A DNA stretch of 64,000 nucleotides. It comes from Ferrimonas kyonanensis DSM 18153. GTDB lineage: Bacteria; Pseudomonadota; Gammaproteobacteria; Enterobacterales; Shewanellaceae. Within the stretch, counting starts at the first letter, position 1. Each line of letters begins with the position of its first letter. The stretch covers positions 59,818 through 123,817 of the forward strand of contig NZ_AUDJ01000024.1 of assembly GCF_000425405.1 (NCBI RefSeq). Direction: 5' to 3'. Shown in pieces: positions 51,617 to 59,506 of this stretch. The translations under genes and the position numbers were made by a program. The notes below the pieces were generated by a model that had not been told where the DNA came from, ran no database searches, and saw only the letters and a program-made list of their open reading frames with translations.

Positions 51617-51999
51617 TGACTGACTTTAAACGCGGCCTGTTGGTCGCCTTGATGCTGGTGAGCGGTTCACTTCAGGCGAAAGAGATGCCATTTGGGGCCG
51701 ATGATGCTCAGCTTTTGCAGCAGTCGTGCCGGGAAGTGTTGGAGATCTTTGAGCGCAAAAACCAGGCGGCATCGTACGCGGCAGTGCACACCTCTCTGGC
51801 GGAAGCGATGCGGGCCGGGTACTGCATCGGCGTGGTGGTGCAGTACAGCCAACAGTCTCACGACTGTTATTCGAGTCGCTACGTGCGCAGCAGCTGGTTT
51901 GAGATGGCCAAGGCCATTGCCAATGAGTCTATTGGGGAAATGGCGCTGAAACGTACTGATGTGAGCGATTTGTTGCACCGGGCGTACTGCTATGACTAG
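51616..51999 (+). CDS. Island exported protein, Rap1a/Tai-like
   Basis: A 127-residue precursor with a signal peptide (RGLLVALMLVSGSLQAK). The mature part has four cysteines (QQSCREV, AGYCIGVV, HDCYSSR, AYCYD) in an arrangement resembling the Rap1a/Tai domain, a periplasmic fold known from immunity proteins of type VI secretion effectors and from other small exported proteins. No effector is adjacent. The last eight bases overlap the next gene, so the two are translationally coupled. Confidence 0.5.
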   Translation: MTDFKRGLLVALMLVSGSLQAKEMPFGADDAQLLQQSCREVLEIFERKNQAASYAAVHTSLAEAMRAGYCIGVVVQYSQQSHDCYSSRYVRSSWFEMAKAIANESIGEMALKRTDVSDLLHRAYCYD

Positions 52000-52651
52000 T
52001 CGCCTTACGATTCCTGAAGCTATCAGGCAGCTGTTTGATCTAGACATGGCCGGGCTGAGCCCTCAGTTGAAGAACAAAGCGATGTCATTGGTACGTAATG
52101 GCTTGATAAAGGTAGAGAAGGAGTCGAAGGTTCAGCGGAAAACGCTGTATCTGGCGCCCGGGCAGTTGACCGTGCTGTACAACGCCCTGCTGCTTAACGC
52201 GGTGTTTCCTGACCCCAAACAGGTCAAGGCCATATTTACCCAGTCCCTTCAACGTCAACACTGCGCCGGCATTGTTCAGTCGATGTTTGAAGGCAGCAAC
52301 TCCTTGATGGGAATCGCCCTCAGTAGCTCTGCCGCGCGGGAGTTTACTCTGGCCCTGGCGGGAGATTTTGATCTATACAACAATCGCTTGCCTAACCCGT
52401 TTTCGGTGCTGCCCCAGTTGGCGCTGGGAGACAACTTGAATTTAATGTATGCACTCCTGGCCCAATCTGCGGCGATAAATCCGGCGGATAATCTGTTGCT
52501 GGCTTATCTGCAAGGGGACTTGGATAAGGCCACGACGCTGCTCTCTTCAATGGATAATGATGCTGTCGAACCGCTGCGGCTTCATATAGAGAAAGCGCAT
52601 AGACAGGCGGTTGAGTTTGATGACCTTTTGGAACAGTTCAGAAATCTGTAG
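51992..52651 (+). CDS. Island protein of unknown function, helical
   Basis: A 219-residue soluble protein, predicted mostly alpha-helical, with no signal peptide. The N-terminal 50 residues (LTIPEAIRQLFDLDMAGLSP) are followed by basic residues (KVEKESKVQRKTLYL) and a long helical body. Its start lies inside the preceding gene. No motif or family is recognised. It is the third member of the coupled operon and ends 74 bp before the viperin gene. Confidence 0.6.
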   Translation: MTSRLTIPEAIRQLFDLDMAGLSPQLKNKAMSLVRNGLIKVEKESKVQRKTLYLAPGQLTVLYNALLLNAVFPDPKQVKAIFTQSLQRQHCAGIVQSMFEGSNSLMGIALSSSAAREFTLALAGDFDLYNNRLPNPFSVLPQLALGDNLNLMYALLAQSAAINPADNLLLAYLQGDLDKATTLLSSMDNDAVEPLRLHIEKAHRQAVEFDDLLEQFRNL

Positions 52652-52697
52652 TTTCTTTCATTAATGGCTTGTTAGTGCATTGCACTGAGTGAACCTG

Positions 52698-52716
52698 CGT
52701 TTGTCATCAACAAACG
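52698..52716 (+). promoter_or_regulatory. Hairpin over the ribosome site of the viperin gene
   Basis: CGTTTGT and ACAAACG pair around a five-base loop ending at 52716, and the last stem base is part of the CGGAG ribosome site. It could limit translation of the viperin gene until opened. This is inferred from pairing alone. Confidence 0.3.
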
Positions 52717-52725
52717 GAGCTTACT

Positions 52726-53631
52726 ATGACAAGCGTGAATGAGATGGTCATCAACTTTCATATGACCGAAACCTGTAACTACCGCTGTGAGTATTGTTAT
52801 GCCACCTGGGAAGGCAATGATTCACAAGCGGAGTTACATCACTCCTTCGGGGATATCCAATCCCTGTTACGTAAACTGTCGAACTATTTCTTTACCAGTA
52901 ATGCCCTGAAAACGGCCTTGGGGTATCGCGCGGTCAGAATCAACTTTGCGGGTGGCGAACCGGTGATGCTGGGGGGACGCTTTGTCAAAGCCGTACTGCT
53001 GGCAAAGTCCCTGGGGTTTCGTACATCGATAATCACCAACGGCCACCTGCTGTCTACAACGATGATGCGCCGCATCGGCCCTCATTTAGACATGCTGGGA
53101 TTGAGTTTGGACACGTCGGACGCCCTGTTGGCGCAAAGCATCGGACGGGTAGACCGGAAAGGTGCCTGGTTATCACCTGAAAAAGCGTGCGACATTGTGT
53201 CTGCCTACAGGCAAGCGAACCCATCCGGAACGGTCAAGATCAACACCGTCGTTAATGCCTTCAATTGGCGAGAAGATATGTCGTCGATGGTCGTGCAGTT
53301 GCAGCCTGAACGGTGGAAATTACTGCGGGTACTGCCGGTTTACACCCACCAGTTGACGGTCACGTCTTCCCAGTATCGAGCCTATGTTGAACGGCATGCG
53401 GCGTTTTCTGACGTTGTCACTATCGAAGACAACCACGATATGTGGCAGTCCTATTTGATGCTGAATCCACAAGGGTGCTTCTATCAAAATTCCGCTGCCT
53501 GTCAGGGCGTGGTTCAAAGCCCACCGGTTCTGGAGGTTGGCGTAGAGGCGGCATTGGAGTCTATCGACTTCAATGTACAGGCCTTTGCCAAGCGTTACCC
53601 ACACACTCATTCAGATGCTTCCCAAGCCTGA
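52726..53631 (+). CDS. Prokaryotic viperin (radical SAM, 3'-deoxy-3',4'-didehydro nucleotide synthase)
   Basis: The 301-residue protein has the radical SAM cluster motif CNYRCEYC (Cys17, Cys21, Cys24) in an NFHMTETCNYRC context. Viperin-specific blocks follow: INFAGGEPVM (residues 72-81), a LGLSLDTSD segment, IGR, KINTVVNAFNWREDM from Lys171, and PERWK at 194-198. The C terminus keeps a VGVEAALESIDF block and KRYPHTH. These match vertebrate viperin in order and spacing. Known bacterial viperins convert CTP, GTP or UTP into chain-terminating ddh-nucleotides that stop phage transcription. Which nucleotide is used here cannot be told. It lacks the vertebrate membrane helix. Confidence 0.9.
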   Translation: MTSVNEMVINFHMTETCNYRCEYCYATWEGNDSQAELHHSFGDIQSLLRKLSNYFFTSNALKTALGYRAVRINFAGGEPVMLGGRFVKAVLLAKSLGFRTSIITNGHLLSTTMMRRIGPHLDMLGLSLDTSDALLAQSIGRVDRKGAWLSPEKACDIVSAYRQANPSGTVKINTVVNAFNWREDMSSMVVQLQPERWKLLRVLPVYTHQLTVTSSQYRAYVERHAAFSDVVTIEDNHDMWQSYLMLNPQGCFYQNSAACQGVVQSPPVLEVGVEAALESIDFNVQAFAKRYPHTHSDASQA

Positions 53632-53696
53632 TTCACCCGTTGGAAGAGTTCGTTTTCCATGGCGTGGCTGGCTGCGGGCTCGAATGGAGTTACTCG

Positions 53697-53897
53697 ATGA
53701 AAAGATACAGTACAGATAAGGACATTAACTTGCTGGTGCATCAACTGTTGTACCGCCAGGGCTGGACCATCAGGCGAGGGCGCCACCCGGTGCTGATTGC
53801 TCCGTCAGGGAAGCGGTTGGCGGTGCCCAGTACTCCAGGGTCACCAAGCTCCTATTTGAACTTTCGTCTCGAGATTCGGCGTTTGCAGAGGGAATGA
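53697..53897 (+). CDS. HicA-like small protein downstream of viperin
   Basis: A 66-residue protein with GGAG seven bases upstream of its ATG. The core LLYRQGWTIRRGRHPVLIAPSGKRLAVPSTP resembles the double-stranded-RNA-binding fold of HicA toxins, including the conserved histidine after a Gly-Arg and the VPxTP segment seen in phage-borne HicA-like proteins. No HicB antitoxin is adjacent. It lies 65 bp after viperin, on the same strand. Toxicity is not implied by the fold alone. Confidence 0.5.
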   Translation: MKRYSTDKDINLLVHQLLYRQGWTIRRGRHPVLIAPSGKRLAVPSTPGSPSSYLNFRLEIRRLQRE

Positions 53898-53954
53898 CCA
53901 GGATTGCATTGCCGGTTTCGAGTTCATTTATTGCCAACAACCAAGGAGGGCTTT

Positions 53955-54092
53955 ATGCCTGATACCTCAGAAATGTCACAGGATGAATTGGACATCTGGT
54001 CGGATATTAATAATCCGAATAACGATGCCGATATGGATGACTGGGCAGATGCTCATAACCCTAATAATGACAACTATTTGGGAGAGGAGTAG
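53955..54092 (+). CDS. Very acidic 45-residue protein with an internal repeat
   Basis: The frame has an ideal ribosome site (AAGGAGG) and begins MPDTSEMSQDELDIW. It contains two copies of a repeat, SDINNPNNDAD and ADAHNPNNDNY, and about one third of its residues are Asp or Glu with almost no basic residues. It is the last gene before the right copy of the fis-terminator repeat. Small acidic proteins sometimes mimic nucleic acid or act as antitoxins, but the function here is unknown. Confidence 0.6.
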   Translation: MPDTSEMSQDELDIWSDINNPNNDADMDDWADAHNPNNDNYLGEE

Positions 54093-54138
54093 TGGGATTA
54101 ACCCGTTCACCCCTAGCTGGTGATATGGGTTAAGAAAG

Positions 54139-54176
54139 CAAAAAAGCCCGCCACGGTTTCCCGGGCGGGCTTTTGA
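54139..54176. terminator. Terminator of dusB-fis
   Basis: On the minus strand AAAAGCCCGCCC and a matching GGCGGGCTTTTTT arm follow the fis stop. The A and T runs on both sides make it work in either direction. Confidence 0.85.
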
Positions 54177-54203
54177 ATCAATACTTCAGAGCAATGCTCT
54201 TAG
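54139..54203. repeat. Right copy of the 65-bp direct repeat (native fis 3' end)
   Basis: This copy includes the fis terminator and the fis stop codon (complement of 54200-54202) in their natural context. The left copy at 50771-50835 differs at three positions. The geometry is that of an attachment-site duplication or of recombination between two fis ends. Confidence 0.9.
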
Positions 54204-54505
54204 TTCATGCCGTACTTTTTCAGCTTCTTGCGCAGGGTACCACGGTTGATGCCCATGATGTTGGCTGCGCGAGTCTGGTTACCGCGGGTGTACTGCATGA
54301 TGATGTCCAGCAGAGGCTGCTCTACTTCGCACAGTACCATCTCGTACACTTCTGAGGCTTCTTGGCCGTCCAGCTGCGCAAAGTAATTGCTTACGGCGCG
54401 TTTAACGGAGTCGCGTAACAGTTGAGGCTTAACGGTACCGTTAGGAGTCTCGATTTGGCCTACTGTCAGTTGTGCTTCTGGATGGGAGTTCTGCTGATCA
54501 AACAT
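54200..54505 (-). CDS. fis: DNA-bending nucleoid protein Fis
   Basis: A 101-residue factor for inversion stimulation, a growth-phase-dependent nucleoid protein that activates rRNA promoters. The C-terminal helix-turn-helix [20 protein letters not shown] is essentially identical to that of E. coli. The N-terminal hairpin region is slightly longer than the 98-residue E. coli protein. It is the second gene of the dusB-fis operon. Its terminator is duplicated at the far end of the viperin island. Confidence 0.98.
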   Translation of the reverse strand: MFDQQNSHPEAQLTVGQIETPNGTVKPQLLRDSVKRAVSNYFAQLDGQEASEVYEMVLCEVEQPLLDIIMQYTRGNQTRAANIMGINRGTLRKKLKKYGMN

Positions 54506-54531
54506 ACTGCCTTGCTCTTCAAATAAATTTG

Positions 54532-55491
54532 TTAAACCTGGTCAAAAAAACGCGTCAACGCTTCGACTTGCGCTGTGGCACTTTCTAAACGATTAAAATC
54601 GCTTCGCACGGCGTCCTGCTGCTGATGCGACAGATACCACCCCACGTGTTTACGGGCGATGCGAAGACCGCGCTCGTCGCCGTAAAACCCGTGCAGGGTA
54701 TCCAGATGCTCTAGCATGATGCCCCGCACTTCTTCCTGATTGGGGGCCGCTAACTGGGTACCGGTGCGAAGAAAGTGGTCAATCTCTCGAAACAGCCATG
54801 GCCGTCCCTGCGCCGCACGACCAATCATGATCGCATCGGCGTTGGTGTCGGTCAGGACCTGACGCGCTTTCTCCGGACTGTCGATGTCCCCATTGGCGAT
54901 TACCGGTATCGACACCGACTGCTTAATGGCAGCGATGGTGTCGTATTCCGCGTGCCCTTTGTACATGCACTGTCGAGTGCGACCGTGCACGGCCAAGGCC
55001 GCGATACCGTGCTGCTCAGCCAATTGAGCGATATCAACGCCATTTCGATGTTCTGGATCCCAGCCGGTGCGGATCTTCAGGGTCACCGGTACGTCTACGG
55101 CCCCTACGACCGCGTCCAGTATTCGGCTGACTCTGTCGGGTTCCCGCATCAACGCGGACCCAGCCATCTTCTTATTCACTTTTTTTGCCGGGCAGCCCAT
55201 GTTGATGTCAATGATCTGGGCACCGCGTTCGACATTCAAACGGGCGGCCTGAGCCATTAACTCTGGTTCTGCACCTGCGATTTGCACTGAACGAATTCCA
55301 TCTTCGCCACTGTGGTCCATCCGCGACCGCGATTTGTCCGTATCCCAAACCCTGGGATTCGATGACAACATCTCAGACACGGCTAACCCTGCGCCTAATC
55401 GGCGACACAGCGTTCGGAAAGGAAGATCAGTAACACCTGCCATAGGCGCCACGATCAGCTGGTTGTCCAGTTGATAGGGTCCAATGCGCAT
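54532..55491 (-). CDS. dusB: tRNA-dihydrouridine synthase B
   Basis: A flavin-dependent reductase of tRNA uridine. The 319-residue protein carries [31 protein letters not shown] with the catalytic cysteine, and IARKHVGWY near the C terminus. It is the first gene of dusB-fis, where dusB translation supports fis expression in E. coli. An 11-codon leader frame ends two bases before its start codon. Confidence 0.97.
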   Translation of the reverse strand: MRIGPYQLDNQLIVAPMAGVTDLPFRTLCRRLGAGLAVSEMLSSNPRVWDTDKSRSRMDHSGEDGIRSVQIAGAEPELMAQAARLNVERGAQIIDINMGCPAKKVNKKMAGSALMREPDRVSRILDAVVGAVDVPVTLKIRTGWDPEHRNGVDIAQLAEQHGIAALAVHGRTRQCMYKGHAEYDTIAAIKQSVSIPVIANGDIDSPEKARQVLTDTNADAIMIGRAAQGRPWLFREIDHFLRTGTQLAAPNQEEVRGIMLEHLDTLHGFYGDERGLRIARKHVGWYLSHQQQDAVRSDFNRLESATAQVEALTRFFDQV

Positions 55492-55493
55492 GA

Positions 55494-55529
55494 TTAAAAA
55501 TCTCCTCGTACGTTCACGAGGGAGCGCAT
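55494..55529 (-). CDS. Possible 11-residue leader peptide upstream of dusB
   Basis: The frame [11 protein letters not shown] begins seven bases after an AAAAGGAG ribosome site, stronger than that of dusB, and stops two bases before the dusB ATG. CTCGT and ACGAG inside it can pair around the middle codons and would mask the downstream AGGAG used by dusB. This would make dusB depend on translation of the leader. There is no direct evidence that it is translated. Confidence 0.35.
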   Translation of the reverse strand: MRSLVNVRGDF

Positions 55530-55592
55530 GTTACTCCTTTTTGGCAGTGGTGGGAAGGTTAATAAATGTACGAGAAGTAATTTTTTTGCTTG

Positions 55593-55616
55593 ACATTGAT
55601 CTAGGATCATCAATGT
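55593..55616. promoter_or_regulatory. Inverted repeat in the dusB-fis promoter region
   Basis: ACATTGAT and ATCAATGT form eight-base arms around an eight-base centre about 100 bp upstream of dusB. It could be an operator for an unknown dimeric regulator. It does not have FNR spacing. Confidence 0.35.
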
Positions 55617-55621
55617 TAACA

Positions 55622-55663
55622 GGCTGGCCGAAGTAAGTGGGTGCTCACATACTTCGGCAGGCC
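55622..55663. other. Long imperfect hairpin between prmA and dusB
   Basis: GCCGAAGTA and TACTTCGGC pair perfectly over nine bases, with extra pairs beyond two mismatches. It follows the prmA stop but lacks a T run on the minus strand. It may act as an RNA-stabilising or weak terminator element. Confidence 0.4.
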
Positions 55664-55687
55664 TATTTTCTGGTCGTTTTTTAGGCG

Positions 55688-56569
55688 TTATTTCTTCACG
55701 CCGCTGATTCGACACCAATCTTCCATAAAGGCGGTGTCATCCAGCTCGAACCACTGACTGTAAATTTTGCGAAGGTCGTCATTCTGCTCTTGCAGCAAAC
55801 CGGACAGGGCCAGCTTGCCACCGGGCTTCACCAGCGCGGCGATCACCGGCGCCAGTTCCCGCAGCGGACCGGCCAGGATGTTGGCGATCAGCACGTCGGC
55901 CTGCACCTGTTGCGGCTGGTCTTTGGGCAGGTACAGCGACAGCCGATCGCTGACGCCGTTGCGGCTGGCGTTGTCGTTACTGGCGGTCAGGGCCTGTGGG
56001 TCGATGTCGATGCCGACGCAGTGCTTGGCACCCAGCTTCAGTGCGGCTACCGCCAGAATGCCGGAGCCACAACCAAAGTCGACCACCTGCTTGTCGGCCA
56101 TCTCCAGGCCATCGAGCCACTCCAGGCACAGGGCGGTGGTGGGGTGAGTACCGGTGCCGAAAGCCAGACCCGGGTCCAGCAGTACGTTGACCGCTTCCGG
56201 TTCCGGGGCTTCGTGCCAGCTTGGGCAGATCCACAACCGCTTGCCAAACTGCATTGGCTTGAAGTTGTCCATCCACTCCCGCTCCCAGTCCTTGTCTTCC
56301 AGGGCTTCCACTTTATGGGTGAAGCCTTGGCCCAGCTCGGGCTGCTGCTCCAGCAGGGCGACAATCTGCTTCATGTCGGTAATGGCGTCGTACAGGCCAA
56401 TGACATCGGTGTCACCCCAGAGGCGGGTTTCCCCTGGCATCGGCTCAAACACCGGAGTGTCCTGGGCGTCGACAAAGGTCACGGAGACGGCACCGGTTTC
56501 GGTCAGGTGGTCGCCAATGGTTTCGGCCTGCTCGCCGCTGGTGTTAATGCGGATTTGAATCCAAGGCAT
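55688..56569 (-). CDS. prmA: Ribosomal protein L11 methyltransferase PrmA
   Basis: Trimethylates lysines of L11. The start at 56569 ([16 protein letters not shown]) gives 293 residues, the same as the E. coli enzyme, and the longer frame upstream is not conserved. The substrate-recognition domain is followed by the methyltransferase fold with [20 protein letters not shown] and the LANILAGPL motif. It precedes dusB-fis in an order shared with Shewanella. Confidence 0.97.
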   Translation of the reverse strand: MPWIQIRINTSGEQAETIGDHLTETGAVSVTFVDAQDTPVFEPMPGETRLWGDTDVIGLYDAITDMKQIVALLEQQPELGQGFTHKVEALEDKDWEREWMDNFKPMQFGKRLWICPSWHEAPEPEAVNVLLDPGLAFGTGTHPTTALCLEWLDGLEMADKQVVDFGCGSGILAVAALKLGAKHCVGIDIDPQALTASNDNASRNGVSDRLSLYLPKDQPQQVQADVLIANILAGPLRELAPVIAALVKPGGKLALSGLLQEQNDDLRKIYSQWFELDDTAFMEDWCRISGVKK

Positions 56570-56701
56570 AGTGTGCTCGGTATCTAAGCTATGAGAATGG
56601 CGCTTATTGTATGCGACAACGGCCTTGGCTGCACCCAACGAGCGGTCTAACCCTTTAGCCAATAGCAGAATCGTCGAGCTTTTGTTCGAATTCGGGGCTT
56701 T

Positions 56702-56717
56702 TGTGATTGATTTCACA
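56702..56717 (+). promoter_or_regulatory. CRP-binding site upstream of frdCAB
   Basis: TGTGA-TTGATT-TCACA is a perfect CRP core. It lies 138 bp upstream of frdC. In Shewanella, CRP is the main activator of anaerobic respiration, so a role in frd activation is plausible. Confidence 0.65.
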
Positions 56718-56735
56718 TGAGCTGAATTCGGCTTG

Positions 56736-56749
56736 GTGATCTTGATCAA
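56736..56749 (+). promoter_or_regulatory. FNR/EtrA-like site upstream of frdCAB
   Basis: GTGAT-CTTG-ATCAA matches the FNR consensus in nine of ten positions and lies 19 bp downstream of a perfect CRP core. Anaerobic activation of the fumarate reductase operon is inferred. Confidence 0.6.
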
Positions 56750-56839
56750 TAGATGGCACTTTACTCCTTAACGAGTGCGGTTTCGGACTTTATGTTTGTT
56801 GCTCCTCGTACTGACCCTACAACAATAATAGGTTTGACT

Positions 56840-57541
56840 ATGACCCCTAAAGGAGTAAGCGGTCGCACTGCGGCGCGATTGGATCGCTGGCAAGGGCTAT
56901 CCGGCGCGGCACTGGCTGCCTTCCTGCTGTTCCACCTGCATTTCGAGTCCAGCATTCTGTTCGGTAAAGAGGCGTTTTACCGGGTAGTGCGCATTCTCGA
57001 GGCGGGTTTCCTCGACCCTGCCGGTCACGGCTTTCCGGCCTTGACCGTACTGGTGGCACTGACTCTGTTTGTGCTGCTGCTGATTCATGCCATCACCGCC
57101 TTGCGACGTTTCCCTCAGAAATACCGTCAATGGAAGGCGTTGAAACAGCAAGCGGTGACCTTTCCGCATCTGGACACCCGCTTGTGGCTGGTGCAACTGA
57201 TCACCGGCTTTTCGCTGTTCTTCCTGGTGCCGGTGCACCTGCTGGGGGTGATGCTCGATCCCGCTGCCATCGGTCCCAACCAGTCGGCTTACCGCATCGT
57301 CGAGCAGGGCTTTGGCTGGCTCTATCTGCTGCTGATGCCGGCGGTGGTGTTGCACGCGGTCATCGGCGTATACCGACTGGCACTGAAATGGTTTGGTGAC
57401 AAAGTCAGCCGCGGCGTCAGCCAGAAGCTGGCCCTGGCCATCGGCCTGTGGCTGCTGCTGATCGGCACCGCCAGCCTGGTGACCTGGCTGATCGTCGGCC
57501 AGTCGCTGACTCTCCCCGTTACCCCCTACAGCCCCAATTAA
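56840..57541 (+). CDS. frdC: Fumarate reductase cytochrome b subunit, dihaem type
   Basis: A 233-residue membrane anchor with five helices that carries electrons from menaquinol to FrdAB. Histidines within helices (FLLFHLHFES, LLLIHAITALR, LVPVHLLGVML, VVLHAVIGVYR) are placed as the four haem ligands of the Wolinella-type enzyme. The start at 56840 (MTPKGVSGRTAARLDRWQGL) resembles the family N terminus; the longer frame would include promoter sequence. It is followed by frdA after 12 bases. Confidence 0.93.
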   Translation: MTPKGVSGRTAARLDRWQGLSGAALAAFLLFHLHFESSILFGKEAFYRVVRILEAGFLDPAGHGFPALTVLVALTLFVLLLIHAITALRRFPQKYRQWKALKQQAVTFPHLDTRLWLVQLITGFSLFFLVPVHLLGVMLDPAAIGPNQSAYRIVEQGFGWLYLLLMPAVVLHAVIGVYRLALKWFGDKVSRGVSQKLALAIGLWLLLIGTASLVTWLIVGQSLTLPVTPYSPN

Positions 57542-57553
57542 GGAACAATAACA

Positions 57554-59506
57554 ATGAAAACGATCTATACCGATGCCCTGGTCATTGGTGGCGGGCTGGC
57601 CGGACTGCGGGTGGCCATTGCCTGTAAAGAGCGGGGGCTGGATACCCTGGTGTTGTCGCTGATCCCGGCCAAACGTTCCCACTCGGCGGCGGCTCAGGGT
57701 GGCATGCAGGCCAGCCTGGCCAACAGCATCAAAGGCGAGGGGGACAACGAAGACGTTCACTTCCATGACACCGTTAAGGGCTCCGACTGGGGCTGCGACC
57801 AGAACGTGGCACGGATGTTTGCCCAGGTGGCGCCCAAGGCCGTGCGCCAGGCGGCGGCCTGGGGCGTGCCCTGGAGCCGGGTGAACAAGGGCGATCGCAC
57901 CGCCATTGTCAACGCCGAAGAGGTCACCATCACCGAGCCGGCGGAAGCCCATGGCCTGATCACCGCCCGTGATTTCGGTGGCACCAAGAAGTGGCGTACC
58001 TGCTACACCGCCGATGGCACCGGCCACTCCATGCTGTACGCCATGGACAACAAGGCCATCAGCCTGGGAATTCCGGTGCACGAACGCAAAGAAGCCATCG
58101 CCCTGATTGAAGACGGTGAGCGCTGCCACGGCGCCGTGGTTCGGGATCTGATCACCGGCGAGCTGGTGGCCTACCTGGCTCGTACCACCACCATCGCCAC
58201 CGGCGGTTACGGCCGGCTGTGGTCGGTGTCCACCAACGCCATCATCTGTGAAGGCACCGGTCAGGGCATCGCCCTGGAAACCGGCAAGGTGGCGCTGGGT
58301 AACCCGGAAGCGATTCAGTTTCACCCCACCGCCATCGTACCGGTCGGTATCCTGACTACCGAAGGGTGCCGTGGTGATGGGGGCTTATTGCGCGACAAAG
58401 ACGGCTACCGCTTTATGCCGGACTACGAGCCGGAGAAGAAGGAGCTGGCTTCGCGAGACGTGGTGTCCCGGCGCATGACCGAACACATGCGTAAAGGCAA
58501 AGGGGTGGACAGCCCCTACGGCCCGCACCTGTGGCTGGACATTACCCTGCTGGGGCGCGAGCACATCGAAAAGAACCTGCGCGAGGTGCAGGAGATCTGC
58601 CAGTACTTCCTCGGCATCGACCCCGCCGAAGAGTGGATTCCGGTGCGGCCGACCCAGCACTACTCCATGGGCGGCATTCGCACCAATGAGCAGGGCGAAG
58701 CGCCGCACCTCAAAGGGCTGTTCTCGGTGGGCGAGGCCGCCTGCTGGGACATGCACGGCTTTAACCGCCTCGGTGGCAACTCGCTGGCAGAGACGGTAGT
58801 GGCAGGCATGATCGTCGGCGAGTACGTGGCCGACGCCTGTCAGAGCTATCCTATGGGGAGCCATGCTCTGGGTGAGCAGGCGGTGTCTGCTCAGAATCAA
58901 CAGATCGATGCATTGCTGGCCGGTGAAGAGGGGGAAAGCCCGTTTGCCCTGCGCGAGCACATGGAAGCGATCATGATGGACAAGGTGGGAATCTTCCGCA
59001 GCGGCGACGAGCTGGCCAAGGCGGTGTCGGAGCTGCGCGAACTGGTGCGCCGCTCCGATAACCTGGTGGTGATGAATAAGAAGCGTCACGCCAATCCGGA
59101 GCTGGTGGCGGCGATTCGGATTAAGAAGATGCTTAAGGTGGCGCTGTCGGTGGCGTTGGCTGCCGAGGCTCGTACCGAATCCCGTGGCGCCCACTCCCGC
59201 GAGGATTACCCGCAGCGCAACGACCGTGACTGGTTGAAGCGGTCGTTGGTGTTCTGGGGTGAGGACAACCAGCCGCGACTGGAGTACGAAGATCTGGACG
59301 TGATGGCGATGGAGCTGCCACCCGGCTATCGGGGTTACGGTGAAAACAACGCCATCCCCCATCCGGATACCGACAAGCGCGAGGCGGAGGTGGCGGCCAT
59401 TGCGGCCCGGTTCGAGGATCGACACCAGCGCCAGCAGCAGACCATGGACTACCAGTTGCCAGAGAAATTTATGCCTAAGAACCAGCGCCGAGGAGAGCTA
59501 TCATGA
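57554..59506 (+). CDS. frdA: Fumarate reductase flavoprotein subunit
   Basis: Catalytic subunit of 650 residues with covalently bound FAD. The N-terminal dinucleotide motif is [14 protein letters not shown]. The FAD-attachment histidine lies in [14 protein letters not shown], and the active-site region includes [33 protein letters not shown] and the [10 protein letters not shown] motif. The length fits the epsilonproteobacterial-type enzyme. It overlaps frdB by four bases. Confidence 0.96.
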   Translation: MKTIYTDALVIGGGLAGLRVAIACKERGLDTLVLSLIPAKRSHSAAAQGGMQASLANSIKGEGDNEDVHFHDTVKGSDWGCDQNVARMFAQVAPKAVRQAAAWGVPWSRVNKGDRTAIVNAEEVTITEPAEAHGLITARDFGGTKKWRTCYTADGTGHSMLYAMDNKAISLGIPVHERKEAIALIEDGERCHGAVVRDLITGELVAYLARTTTIATGGYGRLWSVSTNAIICEGTGQGIALETGKVALGNPEAIQFHPTAIVPVGILTTEGCRGDGGLLRDKDGYRFMPDYEPEKKELASRDVVSRRMTEHMRKGKGVDSPYGPHLWLDITLLGREHIEKNLREVQEICQYFLGIDPAEEWIPVRPTQHYSMGGIRTNEQGEAPHLKGLFSVGEAACWDMHGFNRLGGNSLAETVVAGMIVGEYVADACQSYPMGSHALGEQAVSAQNQQIDALLAGEEGESPFALREHMEAIMMDKVGIFRSGDELAKAVSELRELVRRSDNLVVMNKKRHANPELVAAIRIKKMLKVALSVALAAEARTESRGAHSREDYPQRNDRDWLKRSLVFWGEDNQPRLEYEDLDVMAMELPPGYRGYGENNAIPHPDTDKREAEVAAIAARFEDRHQRQQQTMDYQLPEKFMPKNQRRGELS

